Positions 1 through 11,486 of a DNA stretch of 64,000 nt are shown one piece after another. The notes beneath the pieces are model-generated. The model was not told the origin of the DNA, ran no database searches, and worked only from the letters and a program-made list of their open reading frames with translations. The stretch is from Terebella lapidaria (Eukaryota; Annelida; Polychaeta; Terebellida; Terebellidae). The stretch covers positions 35,660,651 to 35,724,650 of the forward strand of contig OX424558.1 of assembly GCA_949152475.1 (NCBI GenBank). The letters run 5' to 3'. Position numbers and translations under genes: made by a program. Each line of letters starts with the position of its first letter. The first letter of the stretch is position 1.

Positions 1-26
1 GCTATCTTGATTGTTTTTATTTCAGT

Positions 27-290
27 GAAAATCGTTACCAATCGTCATATTGCCATATTTTACCTGCATATCAAGTGAAGTGAAGATATCTCGAAAACTC
101 TCCCTTTTAGAGTTTTGATCTACATGGCTGAGTTCGGCACAAAATCTCGTTTCTTAGATTTTGGCGAAAATCATTATTAGCAATCCTCATATTACCATAT
201 TATGTCTGCACGTCAAGTTTCATGAACATATCTCGAAACTCTTAGAGGGTGTAAAGCTTGATGGCTGACGCCTGACGGGAATCACACCGT
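27..290. repeat. Two diverged tandem repeat units of about 139 bp
   Basis: Two similar stretches start at 27 and 166. Each has GAAAATC, then CATATT and CCATATT words, then a TATCTCGAAA word about 65 bases later. They look like the last units of a tandem repeat inside a dispersed element. The end near 290-315 contains a short imperfect palindrome (GTGCCCGTAAGGGGACAC). I cannot name the family. Confidence 0.5.
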
Positions 291-299
291 AACTATATG

Positions 300-829
300 T
301 GCCCGTAAGGGGACACACTTATACAAGTACTTCTTTTTACAAATTATACCCATGGGACACAAGGACACTTCATAAGCGTCCCTTGATCACAGTAGCAAAT
401 CAACAATTATAGAATATTCATAGAATAAAATACATTACTTGTACGAGGTTGTTAGCATAGGTAACACATGCATGAAATTATCATCCAAATCACTGAATCG
501 TTGGTAGTGTAGTAGTCTATTTGGTCACAATGCAGTGTGTCTAGTTCCAAAACTTGATCTAGTCTGTAAATTCTGAATTTTACAGCACGAAACAGAAGTC
601 TGATCGACTGAGGATCCCTCTTTCATAGTTTCCAAAACACGGTGGTACGTTTACTGGTAGAAATCAGTCTACACCTAGTTCCAAAATAAGAACATCGAAA
701 TCCCATGAATATTACTACAGAACAGAGTATCTCCACTGAAGTCTTTCCACATGTACAATACACAATATTACACATAGTATAACAAAGTTGAAATACACCA
801 TTTACAATAAATGACACACCGTTTCAGCC
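300..829. other. Non-coding stretch, nothing recognised
   Basis: AT-rich sequence with only short open frames that look accidental. No domain, structured repeat or RNA gene was found by eye. Confidence 0.4.
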
Positions 830-1110
830 AGGATAGCTGCAGCTCACGACACATTAAACACCGAGTGCTACTTTAGATCCTGGAATGACATGCCGCAGGC
901 AATAGTTCAAATTAGCCACCCACACTCCTGTTCTTTTCCAAGTTTTAAATGCCAAGGTAGTCAACCGAAAGATATTCTGGTAAATGTATACGCCTGCAGC
1001 GACACCACGCAATGCGGAGGAATTCTGGCTGGGGGATGTTCTTCTCGTAACTCAGACGCTGACGTTGCAATGTACGGTGTGGATGCATTACTGAGTCGAA
1101 TCTACTTAAT
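830..1110 (+). repeat. Diverged repeat module, copy 1 of 3
   Basis: This stretch shares an ordered set of words with 6,588-6,860 and 9,588-9,858: a GACATGCC word, then TTAAATGCCAAGG, then GTCAACC, then GTGGATGCATTA. The two later copies are much closer to each other than to this one. The 80-codon open frame across 890-1,132 is not kept in the other copies, so I do not call it a gene. Confidence 0.55.
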
Positions 1111-1134
1111 ATACCCAACTAATTTTACTTAGAT

Positions 1135-2700
1135 TTTTTTCCCCGTGAACTTCCCTCATGTGTTCATTGATCGTCAACACGTTGCTTGACAAATGCATAT
1201 ATGCAACTGATATTGCAAAATGGCGATATCATGCTGTGAACGAATAAACATGTATTGCCTTAAAGTGACAGTCGGTATCGAAATATCGTATTCATCCAAG
1301 GAAACCACATTCGTCCCTGTCGAAATACATGTAGCATTCCGAAGTGGGACTGCGTAATTTTGTCTTGAATGGAAGCAAATATCGTATAAATATCCACAGT
1401 TACACATGTATATATCTGCAATTGGTGTAATTTCTGCCTTGAATGCAGTTACATTGATTTTATTTGACGTAGTAATCGTCTATATATCGCCAACCAACAC
1501 ATGGTTGAAAAATACGGAATTTATGTCCATAATGAACCATTTGCATATTAATCGATTTGATTAAGTTTCGGTGATAGAACCGTACGATATATTTCCCATG
1601 GTGTTCATGACAAACACGGTGATCGCATAACAATCGTTGTGATGATCGTAGGGATGATCATATCGTATGTCCAGAGAAACCCAACTGGAATAGCCTGCGT
1701 GGTAAATGCATGCCCGTATAGAACCAGAGGTTTGAATGGTATGAAGACTATACTTTGATTTTTCTAACCCATTTACACTGTGTTTCACTGATATTTTTGC
1801 GATCTTGAATGGAATCGTTCTGTACAGCTGTGTCGTTTCAGCCAGAATAATTGCATTTCTTGACTGACTAAATTTGTTGGAGTTAGATCATATATGTCAG
1901 GGACGTGGGTGTCTAATCCCTACGCCTATTGATCCGCCAATTACTAGGCTCATCATTGGATGTGACTACATATATTCTAATGGTTCATGTTCCTTATGCA
2001 GTAATGTTTAAAGGGTGATATATTGATCAGTACTCTGGTCAAATCATGATGATATTTTGGTATCTTAGTATCGACAGTTGATCGTCACCTGCGAATATAC
2101 GTACAAATATCAACCCTGTAACATAAAAGAGTCAAACCAAGTTGTGTGCTGTTAGCGGATACTCGTTACATGTAGAGTATCAATGAGAAATGAATCATTA
2201 TTCAATATATTTGCTGTTAATTACCTAATCCTTCAAAACAGTCGATACGCAACGCAGTTCGTGTATTTGAAGAAAGCACATATTGCACATATATGGAACA
2301 CATTTTACCAGTGCCAACCTGTCTGGGCTTGGTCAGCGGCTGATGAGAGAATAGTATACAGCGGATCAGATAAAATGCTTTGTCGTCACGGTTTTGATCA
2401 TTGAAAATATAAACGGTCAAATTCACTATTGGAATTGTCACAAAGATTTCTCATCTGGACGTCTTTTTTGACGTGCCAACACAGCAACTCTAATTTTGGA
2501 GCGCGAATATCTAAGCTATCTCTTGAAGCATATTATGTGTATTTATGCATACAGCTGGTACAATCAAGTACATTGATAATGACAATTTCTAACAAATGCC
2601 TAACAAAAATGTCAAAAGGTAGCAAAGTTGTTTTGCCAGGTAAAAAAAAAATCACTGTGCCATCCAGAAGAAACAAAACGGGCGTCAGAACAGCGATTCA
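1135..2700. other. Non-coding stretch, nothing recognised
   Basis: AT-rich sequence with short overlapping open frames on both strands and no recognisable domain. A fragment near 1,835-1,860 resembles the start of the 830-1,110 module. Otherwise I see nothing that I can name. Confidence 0.4.
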
Positions 2701-2772
2701 AGAGCTACTGAACAGTTTGAGGAAATGTTTGTTTTAATAAAAATCGCCGTTTCTCTTTAAGGTCAAACTCAC

Positions 2773-2903
2773 GGTCATCCACATATGACTCCCATTTTGA
2801 ATGTGCCACTACATAAGCTCTTTGATCCAGCACGCTGTACACGTCACGAAGATCAAGCATTCTGGGACTATTGATTATGAAGAGTTTATTAGAAACAAAA
2901 TTC
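2773..2903 (-). other. Possible orphan exon (minus strand)
   Basis: Read on the minus strand, a pyrimidine tract ending in CCCTTAG lies just before 2,903 and a GTGAGT donor follows 2,773. That leaves a 131 bp open interval between good splice signals. The frame encodes a mixed-composition peptide containing RMLDLRDVYSVLDQRAY and HSKWESYVDDR, which reads more like real protein than the other short frames nearby. I recognise no domain and see no matching neighbouring exons. It could be a stray exon, part of a decayed element, or chance. Confidence 0.2.
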
Positions 2904-2963
2904 CTAAGGGGGAAACATGTTCCTTTTAGGCTAGAAATGGCTCGAAATACGTAGTGAACCTGG

Positions 2964-2986
2964 CGGGGGGAGGGGGGGGGGGGTGG
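2964..2986. repeat. G-rich tract
   Basis: Six G, one A, twelve G, then TGG. This is one of five similar mononucleotide tracts in the window and has G-quadruplex potential. Confidence 0.9.
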
Positions 2987-3387
2987 TGCTTTGAAAATGG
3001 CCACTATTTCGTCAAAACAAAAAACAAGTAAACCAAAAAAAACACTTACTCTCGGTACCTTACTCTCGATTTATTTTCAGCTCTTTCTGTGCCAAATTTC
3101 AGAAGAAATAAAACCTACCATGAACTTCTAAGATAAGAATGGTGACATACGGTGATGGCGACAGATGAAGGACAAACACCACGCCAATAGGTTATCGGAC
3201 CATTGTAGGTCCGCCACCTATGAGCGCAAAGTAGCATTCGTGATATATTATATCGTGATAATTGATTTCTCTTATCTTAGCTGGAATCATAGATGTGTGA
3301 TGGTACGATACGAGACAACAAGCATATGCTTTCGAAAGTTGAGAACACTTTGCCCATCAACCGTTCGAGACGAAGTGTACCCTTTAA

Positions 3388-3661
3388 ACCTTTCACTGCC
3401 AGACTTTTCTTCAGTCTCCCATTGCCAAGCTATTTTGAAAGAAAAATATAAAGTATATATTGAATAGCATATTGATTATAAAACATTGGGTATGTTTTAT
3501 GTAGTACACATACAATTCAAGTTTGAGAATTTCACTAGTGAAACATAAATTCATTATAATTTTCCCGTATTTCAGTTTGCCCGGATATCCCCTATTTTTG
3601 GTCGACTAACGTCGCCTCCGGCAATGACCCCCCTCCACCCAAGTCTCAGGTAGTGAAAGGG
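3388..3661. mobile_element. MITE-like element with TTAA target sites
   Basis: The ends are inverted relatives: ACCTTTCACTGCCAGAC on the left, and CCCTTTCACTACCTGAGAC on the right when read inward. TTAA lies directly outside on both sides (3,384-3,387 and 3,662-3,665). A length of about 274 bp, no coding potential and TTAA duplications fit a small non-autonomous DNA transposon of the piggyBac or Kolobok type. A second copy at 7,468-7,751 keeps the right end but lacks the first 13 bases of the left end. Confidence 0.5.
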
Positions 3662-4482
3662 TTAAGTAATATTTTCTTCGTTTCAATCCTTGTGTGTTAA
3701 CATTGTAAAAAATATTGAAAAAAATATTGGTACTTGTCGGCACCAAACACAATGGAGTCCAGGGCAATCATTACTGATACTGCACCAAATTTTTCTCAGT
3801 TAAGATTACAAAATGAAAGTTTTGTTGTCGTTCTACATCGTTTGTTTTCTGAACTATTATCATTCCCATACAATTTTGATGATGGAAATATGATATTGAT
3901 GGTGAGGATAGTGATAGGTATTTGGCAAACACAAAAAAGAAATATGTCCCGAATGCATCCGCAAATTTTCTTGACAATAAGATATTGTGTACCAATATGC
4001 CATAGACATGCACATCAATAATATATTACAACACTGCTGTTCTCTACTTGATTAGGCACAGGAGAGTCAGACAAGTGAGTAGCTTTGCATTATTTACGTC
4101 TGCTTCACCAGGCAAATGTGCTTCCTACACTCGTTTCAAAGTGATTTCTTTTCAAACTCTACAGTGTGGAATAGGATGCTGGATCATTCCGTTCGATAAA
4201 ACTTCAAGCCCGTTTATTTAAGCTGAAAAGCACGATTTCACATTCAGTTAGTATTATATTTCCAGTCTCATAATGTCCTATTGCAGCGTATAATATGTCC
4301 ATTGTAGCGTATAACATGTGAGGTTTACACCAATGGCTCAGTTTATTATAGTTGCATGGAATACAGGTTAAATGTCATTCTTGTTCGTGAATTATGATGA
4401 ATGTTGAGAGCATGCAGACTCGGCTGTGTTATTGAGCGTGTAAGAGAATACCAAAACGGATGCATGCATTTGGATGGATATT
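3401..4482 (+). repeat. Duplicated block, copy 1, left part
   Basis: Closely matches 7,468-8,565 in order and orientation, with scattered substitutions and small indels. The match stops at 4,482, where the Penelope-like element is inserted, and resumes at 5,943. The block is non-coding; open frames in the two copies do not agree. Confidence 0.85.
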
Positions 4483-5942
4483 ACATACCAAGCCATTACC
4501 GTGCCCAAACAGGATATCTGATCAAATCATTTGTCTGTATTGCATTCGTTTGGTATTACTACCTCATGTAAAGATTCTAATCTACCGAACTTATATTGGA
4601 TCCCAAAATTGCACAAAAATCCACACAAACAAAGATATATTTCAGATTCAGCATCATGTTCTACCAAAGCCCTTTCTGAAATATTAACTATTATATTGTC
4701 TAAAATTAAACAGGGTCTCCAAAAGTACCCTGAAACCATCTATTCTAGAAGTGGTATAAACCAAATGTGGATATTAAAAAATTCCAAATCTTTATTGGAA
4801 TATCTACATGCTCACACACTTTCAAAAGTAACGTCTATCAAAACATTTGATTTCTCCACTTTGTACACAACTATACCTCATTCTGAACTGAAGTCTCAGC
4901 TTAAAAAACTAATCAATAATTCATTTTCCTCTGAAAAGGGACAACGTCGGTACCACTATATTGTAGTTAAATATAATACCGCTTATTTTGTTAGAGGCGA
5001 CTCTGATGCCCCATACAAATATACTGAAATAGATGTGGTAAATATGGTTAATTTTCTGATTGGTAATATTTTTGTGGAATTTGGTGGTCGAATATTTCAA
5101 CAAACTATCAGTGCCATGGGTACAAACTGTGCACCATTATTGGCAGACTTGTTTTTATACTCATATGAATCAGATTTTATCCAACATTTACAAAGAGGAG
5201 GTTCTAAGAAACTAACATGTAATTTTAATTTCACTTTCCGATACATAGATGATGTATTGTCGCTAAATAATCCCAAGTTTGGTGATTATTTGGATGTCAT
5301 TTATCCTAAGGAACTTGAAATTAAGGATACTACAGAATCCGCTAATTTTTCCAACTATCTAGACCTGAGGTTGGAGATTGATAATGATTCTAACCTGTCA
5401 ACTAGATTGTATGACAAACGTGATGATTTCAATTTTTCCATAGTCAATTTCCCTTTTCTAAGCAGCAACATTCCTATGTCACCGGCATATGGTGTGTTTG
5501 TTTTTCAACTTATACGCTATTCCAGAGCTAGTTGCAAATATGAGGACTTTGTCTATCGAAGTGCCCAGCTAGTCTCTAAACTGCTACGACAAGGATATGT
5601 TTTACCAAGACTTATAGCTGCGTTCAAGAAATTCTATGGACGTCATCATGATCTGGTTGATAAATACAGCAAATCCATGTCTGCCATGCAACTAGATCTA
5701 TTTTCATGTTAATTTTGGGGAATTCATGACGGGTGCCACTAGTGGGGCAGGAAATGCTCTTCCGGAACACCTGATTTCACCTCCTAATGGCCATTTACGG
5801 GGGTTCATGAGTTTCCCTGTCATTTTTGTTTTCTCTCACTTCGTATGCCAGATATGACATTCTGTCCCCGGACTATGAGATTGGATAACGGACCCTGTTT
5901 TGTTTGCTCGGAATACTTAATACTGGGTATTGATTCCAACTC
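4483..5942 (+). mobile_element. Penelope-like retroelement, 5' truncated
   Basis: The insertion is exact when compared with the paralogous empty site near 8,560-8,580. TATT lies on both sides (4,479-4,482 and 5,943-5,946), which fits a short target duplication. The body holds the 3' part of a reverse transcriptase gene. About 230 bases of 3' non-coding sequence follow, starting after 5,712 with GGGGAATTCATGACGGGTGC. The 5' part of the element is missing, as is usual for target-primed retroelements. I favour a Penelope-like family from the RT motif style, but I do not see the GIY-YIG endonuclease domain that many Penelope-like elements carry. Another non-LTR class is possible. Confidence 0.7.
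4531..5712 (+). CDS. Reverse transcriptase (Penelope-like), partial gene
   Basis: An open frame of 393 codons with the full set of core RT motifs. These are LYWIPKLHKNP near residue 21, FDFSTLYTTIPH (motif A aspartate) near 106, AMGTNCAPLLADLFL (motif B) near 195, FTFRYIDDVL (motif C, catalytic YIDD) near 234, and LEIKDTTESANFSNYLDL then LYDKRDDFNF as motifs D and E. It would copy the element RNA into DNA. The frame opens at 4,531 only because the element is 5' truncated there, so this methionine is probably not the original start. The frame ends in RKFYGRHHDLVDKYSKS-like sequence typical of this RT family in invertebrates. No stop interrupts it, so the insertion may be fairly young, but without its 5' end it should not be active. 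Confidence 0.85.
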   Translation: MSVLHSFGITTSCKDSNLPNLYWIPKLHKNPHKQRYISDSASCSTKALSEILTIILSKIKQGLQKYPETIYSRSGINQMWILKNSKSLLEYLHAHTLSKVTSIKTFDFSTLYTTIPHSELKSQLKKLINNSFSSEKGQRRYHYIVVKYNTAYFVRGDSDAPYKYTEIDVVNMVNFLIGNIFVEFGGRIFQQTISAMGTNCAPLLADLFLYSYESDFIQHLQRGGSKKLTCNFNFTFRYIDDVLSLNNPKFGDYLDVIYPKELEIKDTTESANFSNYLDLRLEIDNDSNLSTRLYDKRDDFNFSIVNFPFLSSNIPMSPAYGVFVFQLIRYSRASCKYEDFVYRSAQLVSKLLRQGYVLPRLIAAFKKFYGRHHDLVDKYSKSMSAMQLDLFSC

Positions 5943-7258
5943 TATTTAAATATTGTAATTAACAAGGCTCAGCTGATGCTAGGATTGTAAACTAAGATAA
6001 AACAATAATGTTCGAAACCACATCGAAAGCAAGCTGTGGACAGTGACAGTGTAAATATTTGTAGCTATAGTATGAATATAAGACATTGAGAATACAATAT
6101 ACAACTAAATGTATGTTAATACCATAAGTACTGTTTGTCCTAATCCATTTCATCTGCTTGGCAATCTGGTTGAATTCACATATTTATCACAAAAAAACAA
6201 ATTTTGACAAATAACTGTTCAATATCAAGCTGAAAAAGCAACCAGATCATAGTCGGCACTATGAATATTCATGAATATCGCCGATGAAGGTATTCACTAA
6301 ACCACGACTATTTAGTGATATGATATCATAGAAATATATTTTTTTTGTTTTTAGGTAAAATTAAATGTACTCGTTATTCGTTCACAACTTCGTGTCATGC
6401 TTTTTGGGTGGTCTCGGTTTTATGAGTTTTCATTCGTTTTCAAATGTAGTATAGTAGATACTACATTCCAAATGTTAGAAACACAACTGAACAGTGTATT
6501 AAGCATAACAATATGATTCTATTAACATGCAATACGCACAGCAGAATAGCTTAGAAGCATAACATCAATAATGAATGAATCATAGCGTCCCAGCGAGAAT
6601 AATTGCAGTGTCAACCCGATAAACAGAAATGTTACGTGAGGTGCTGGACTGACATGCCAAGGACAATATGTCAAACTATGCATCCGTTATATTTTTTCCA
6701 GGCATTAAATGCCAAGGCAGTCAACCAAACAGTATATTGGTGAACGTTTATGCCCTGTAGCACCACCGCAGCTCTGTCTAGGACGTTTTCAGCTTCGACG
6801 CACAGTTGCATGAAATTGCAGAGAATGTTGTGGATGCATTATTCAGTTGAAGCTACAGCTGTAGTTTCTTACCATGTGATTTTACTTTTGATTCCATCCC
6901 ATAAATTTCTCCCACAAGTGTTCATTTGTCTTGTCAACAACACTGTGTGACAAATTTTACTTCGCAGAAACGAATCAAGAAGCCTACGTGAAATGCAATT
7001 GTTGTAACATGTGCTAATTGCTATTACCTTGGATGCAAGCGAGTAAATAATCCACAAGGAAAGACCGTCACATTGTAGTTATTTATGGAAGCGTTGATTG
7101 ATCATTCACTTAACCACATAATTTTTCACGACCTGCCTTGTTGAAATGACGTCTTTTCGTTGACCACCACGAATATCTACTGCTATTGGATTGCAAAGAA
7201 ACTGAACCTTAGTAATCATGCATAGTCGTGATTCGGTAACATGAAGATTATGGCGGAT
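5943..7258 (+). repeat. Duplicated block, copy 1, right part
   Basis: Continues the block interrupted at 4,482 and matches 8,567-10,290. Compared with copy 2 it lacks the 218 bp piece at 8,863-9,080 and has a single unit of the 51 bp repeat that is expanded in copy 2. Positions 6,588-6,860 are copy 2 of the module first seen at 830-1,110. Confidence 0.85.
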
Positions 7259-7261
7259 GGT

Positions 7262-7467
7262 GGCGGATTATATTATATATATATATTATGTTTCTGGCGG
7301 ACGTTAAATCTGTCCCCGAGGATACCATCAACACAGTAGCCTTCTGGCTTGTGATAGGGTACTTTTGTACTTGTCATGTATCTGTTCCATGGGGTTAGTT
7401 TCGGATTTCTAAATTATTTTCATAGGTTGTTGGGCAGTTGTATACTAATTCCATCAGGTATTCCATC
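7262..7467. repeat. Spacer module with TA-rich microsatellite
   Basis: A TATATTATATATATATATTA-type stretch at 7,269-7,288 is followed by a module with CTTTTGTACTTGTC and GTTGTTGGGCAGTTG. The module is also seen, diverged, at about 28,980-29,110. Confidence 0.5.
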
Positions 7468-8862
7468 AGACGTTTCTTCAGTCTCCCATTGCCAAGCTAT
7501 TTTGAAAGAAAAATATAAAGTACATATTGAATAGCATATTGATTATAAAACATTGGGTGTTTTATATAGTACACATACAATTCAAGTTTGAAAATTTTAA
7601 AATTTCACTAGTGAAACATAAATTCATTATCATTTTCCCGTATTTCAGTTTGCCCGGATATCCCTTATTTTTGGTCGACTAAAGTCGCCTCCGGCAGTGA
7701 CCACCCCTCCGGCCCCCCCCCCCCTCCCCCACGTCTCAGGTAGTGAAAGGGTTAAGTAATACATGTATTCTCTTTGTTTTTAATCCTTGTGTTTTAACAT
7801 TGTAATAATATTGAAACGTATATTGGTCCTTGTCGGCACCAAGCACAATGGAGTCCAGGGCATCATCACTGATATTGCACCGAATTTTTCTCAGTTAAGA
7901 TTACAAAATGAAAGTTTTGTTGTCGTTCGACATCGTTTGTTTCTCTGAACTGTTATCATACCCCTACAATTTTGATGATGGATATATGATATTGATGGTG
8001 AGGATAGTGATAGATCTATGGCAAACACCAAAAAAAAAATGCTCGAATGCATCCGCAAATTTTCTTGACAATAAGATATTGTGTACCAATATGCCATAGA
8101 CATGCACATCAATAATGTATTCCAACACTGCTGTTCTTCACTTGGTTAGACACACGAGGGTCAGACAAGTGAGTAGCTTTGCTATATTTACGTCTGCTTC
8201 ACCAGGCAAATGTGCTTCCTACACTCGTTTCTTTTCTTTTCAAACTCCACAGTGTGGAATAGGATGCTGGATCATTCCGTTCGATAAAACTTCAAACCCG
8301 TTTATTTGAGCTGAAAAGCACGATTTCACATTCAGTTAGTATTATATTTCCAGTCTTATTATGTCATATTGCAGCGTATAATATGTCCATTGTAGCGTAT
8401 AACATGTGAGGTTTACACCAATGGCTCAGTTTATTATAGTTGCATGGAATACAGGTTAAATGTCATTATTGTCCGTGAATTATGATGAATGTTGAGAGCA
8501 TGCAGACTCGGGTGTGTTATTGAGCGTGTAAGAGAATACCAAAACGGATGCATGCATTTGGATGGATATTTAAATATTGTAATTAACAAGGCTTAGCTGA
8601 TGCTAGGATTGTAAACTAAGATAAAACAATAATGTTCGAAACCACATCGAAACCAAGTTGTGGACAGTGACAGTGTAAATATTTGTAGCTATAGTATGAA
8701 TATAAGACATTGAGAATACAATATACAACTAGATGTATGTTAATACTATAAGTATTGTTTGTCTTAATCCATTTTATCTGCTGGGCAATCTGGTTGAATT
8801 CCCATATTTTTCACAAACACAAATTTTGACAAATAAATGTTCGATATCAAGCTGAAAAGGCA

Positions 8863-9080
8863 CAAATCGATGCCGACAAACAAGACAGATTCATATTCTA
8901 AGACCAAAACCATAGAGATAGTTTACAAATTCACTGTGGTCAGATCCGAGCGATAATTTCCATGTGGATATCACAGTCAAGCAGCCAGCTGAACGTGAGA
9001 CCACTCCTGATGGTAGGTGGGATGATGATGTGAAATCGGATGATACCATCACATATGTGACTGGCTTAGTCTAACCTTTA
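8863..9080 (+). pseudogene. Short protein-like fragment, present in copy 2 only
   Basis: Copy 1 lacks this stretch. It begins with a frame reading MPTNKTDSYSKTKTIEIVYK from 8,871. A one-base frame change near 8,950 leads to a second frame reading NFHVDITVKQPAERETTP and ending GRWDDDVKSDD...TYVTGLV with a stop at 9,072-9,074. Both halves have protein-like composition and abut each other, which suggests one old coding piece with a frameshift. I do not recognise the family. It may be an inserted cDNA or exon fragment, or a piece of a transposon gene. Confidence 0.35.
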
Positions 9081-9349
9081 ACCAGATCATAGTGCCGACT
9101 ATGAATTTTCATGAATATCGCCGATGAAGGTATTCACCAAACTAGGATTATTTAGTGATATGATATCATAGATATACTTTTCTTTGTTTTTAGGTAAAAT
9201 TGAAATTGAATGCACTCGTTATTCGTTCACAACTTCGTGTCATGCTTTTTGGGTGGTCTCGGTTTTATGAGTTTTCATGCGTTTTTCAAATGTAGTATAG
9301 TAGATACTGCATTCCAAATGTTAGAAACACAACTGAACAGTGTATTAAG

Positions 9350-9556
9350 CATAACAATATGATCCTATTAACATGCAATACGCACAGCAGAATAGCTTAG
9401 AAGCATAATATGAGTCTATTAATATGCAATACGCACAGCAGAATAGCTTAGAAGCATAATATGAGTCTATTAATATGCAATACGCACAGCAGAATAGCTT
9501 AGAAGCATAATATGAGTCTATTAATATGCAATACGCACAGCAGAATAGCTTAGAAG
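9350..9556 (+). repeat. 51 bp tandem repeat, about four units
   Basis: Units contain TATTAATATGCAATACGCAC followed by AGCAGAATAGCTTAGAAGCA and repeat every 51 bases. The first unit differs slightly from the others. The matching place in copy 1 (near 6,510-6,560) has one unit, so the expansion happened after the block was duplicated. Confidence 0.9.
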
Positions 9557-10439
9557 TATAACATCAATAATGAATGAATCATACCATCCCAGCGAGAATA
9601 ATTGCAGTGTCAACCCGATAAACAGAAATGTTACGTGAGGTGCTGGACTGACATGCCAAGGACAATATGTCAAATTATGCATCCGTTCATATTTTATCCA
9701 GGCATTAAATGCCAAGGCAGTCAACCAAACAGTATAATATTGGTGAACGTGTATGCCCTGTAGCACCACCGCAGCCCTGTCTAGGACGTTTTCAGCTTCG
9801 ACGCACAGTCGCATGAAATTGCATGAGAATGTTGTGGATGCATTATTCAGTTGAAGCTACAGCTGTAGTTTCTTACCATGTAATTTGACTTTTGATTCCA
9901 TCCCATAAATTTCTCCCACAAGTGTTCATTTGTCTTGTCAACAACACTTTATGTGACAAACTTTACTTCGCAGAAATGAATCAAGAAGCCTGTGTTGTTC
10001 TAACGTAAAATGCAATTGTTGAAACATGTGCTAATTGCTATTACCTTGGATGCAAGCGAGTACATAATCCACAAGGACAGACAGTCACATAATAGTTATT
10101 TATGGAAGCGTTAATTGATCATTCACTTAACCACATAATTTTTCACGACCTGCCTTGTTGAATTGACGTCTTTTCGTTGACCACCACGAATATCTACTGC
10201 TATTGGATTGCACAGAATCTGAACCTTAGTAATCATGCATAGTCGTGATTCGGTAACATGAAGATTATGGCGGATGGTGGCGGATATTTTCTTTAAATAT
10301 ATTATGTATTCAATGTTGGTGGCGGTGTGCTTATTGAGCCATTGCAATATGCCCTGTTGATTAATCAAAAAAATATTGTTTATAAAAAAAGATTATGTCG
10401 ATAGTGATCAATGTGTATGTCAATATTACATTACGCTTA

Positions 10440-11480
10440 TAGTTTCCAATGCATAGCGCCCATATGAACACGGCGACAAAAACTGACAACGAAGCATGTA
10501 CACACCCTACCAAATGGCATAGAGCGTTGACCGACCTAGTTCTTTTGTTTAGGGGTCAGGTCAATTTTGATTATGTATTTCATCATTATTTGTGATCTAC
10601 AAAAGCTCGTCATACTGCTGGACAATTTTTACTCGATGTCTTTATTCATCCCCAAAATGGTCATGCTGACTCACTTATCAGTGTTGCTGGATTACGATGT
10701 GGCAGAAAATATCGTTGTAGAATCGATGGAGTTCTCTTCAGAGGGAAGTGTGATAGGTAACTAATATGTTCTTTCAATGTATGGATTTTTATGGATGATA
10801 TAAACATACTTGAGATTCAAGAACGCACTGGGATATATAGGTAAAACGATGAAACATTGAAAGAAAAAAGATGGATATGTATCAAATACTGAGAGGACAA
10901 TTTACGATTGATAATCAATAATGACATTATGAATGCAGGATAGGATAGGGATATAAAGACTTTAACAAATCAGCGTTCTGTATCATTAAATTACTCTTAC
11001 TGTATTGAACTATCTTTGATGTAAATTGATATGAAATGCCCTATTCAGGTTTGGTCGTTCACAACAACGAACATGTGTAGTTCTGGTTGAAATGTCATTT
11101 GGGGAACGAGAAAAACGAATCTTCCTTTTTCGGAACATAAAATAAATAGTTGATAATTTGCCATGTATTATAGATTTTGTGTAGCATGGGTGTTTGGTCC
11201 CCCCCCCCCCCCAGTGGAAAATGACTGATGCCTGATGCTCTACTGATCGACACAGGCATGGAAATTATCATCCATCTCAGTTCTAAATCTAAACAGTTTA
11301 CATTGTGAGGGTTAGAACACTTGACCACCGCTCTGCACTAAACCAGTATTCTCATTTCGGTTCTTTCCAGGGTTCTGTAGCCGCGTTCGTGAACATATCC
11401 CCATAATGGCACCTTTCAGTGTTGAGTAACTGTTGTGTTGAAAAATACATGCCATCGTTGTTGTATGTCACATCATATTA
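10440..11480. repeat. Non-coding module N, copy 1
   Basis: Shares an ordered series of words with 14,560-15,418 plus 20,836-21,030, and with 21,400-22,520. These are CACTTATCAGTGTTG, a CGATTGATAATCAATAA word, GAATGCAGGATA, a CAGTTCCGGTT-type word, then CTCTACTGATC and GCATGGAAATTATCA. Open frames inside it are short and not shared. A run of 14 C lies at 11,199-11,212. Confidence 0.6.
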
Positions 11481-11486
11481 TTGTAT

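Larger units (their letters stand above)
7468..10300 (+). repeat. Duplicated block, copy 2 (empty site for the retroelement)
   Basis: Direct repeat of 3,401-7,258 without the Penelope-like element. It starts 13 bases inside the left end of the MITE-like element, so the duplication boundary or a later deletion falls there. It carries a longer C tract (7,713-7,729, twelve C, T, five C), a 218 bp extra piece and a 51 bp tandem expansion. Positions 9,588-9,858 are copy 3 of the 830-1,110 module. I see no gene. Confidence 0.85.

Noticed and set aside
890-1132. 80-codon cysteine-containing frame resembling a small secreted protein
   Set aside because: It lies in a three-copy module whose other copies (6,588 and 9,588) carry stops, and it has no clear signal peptide.
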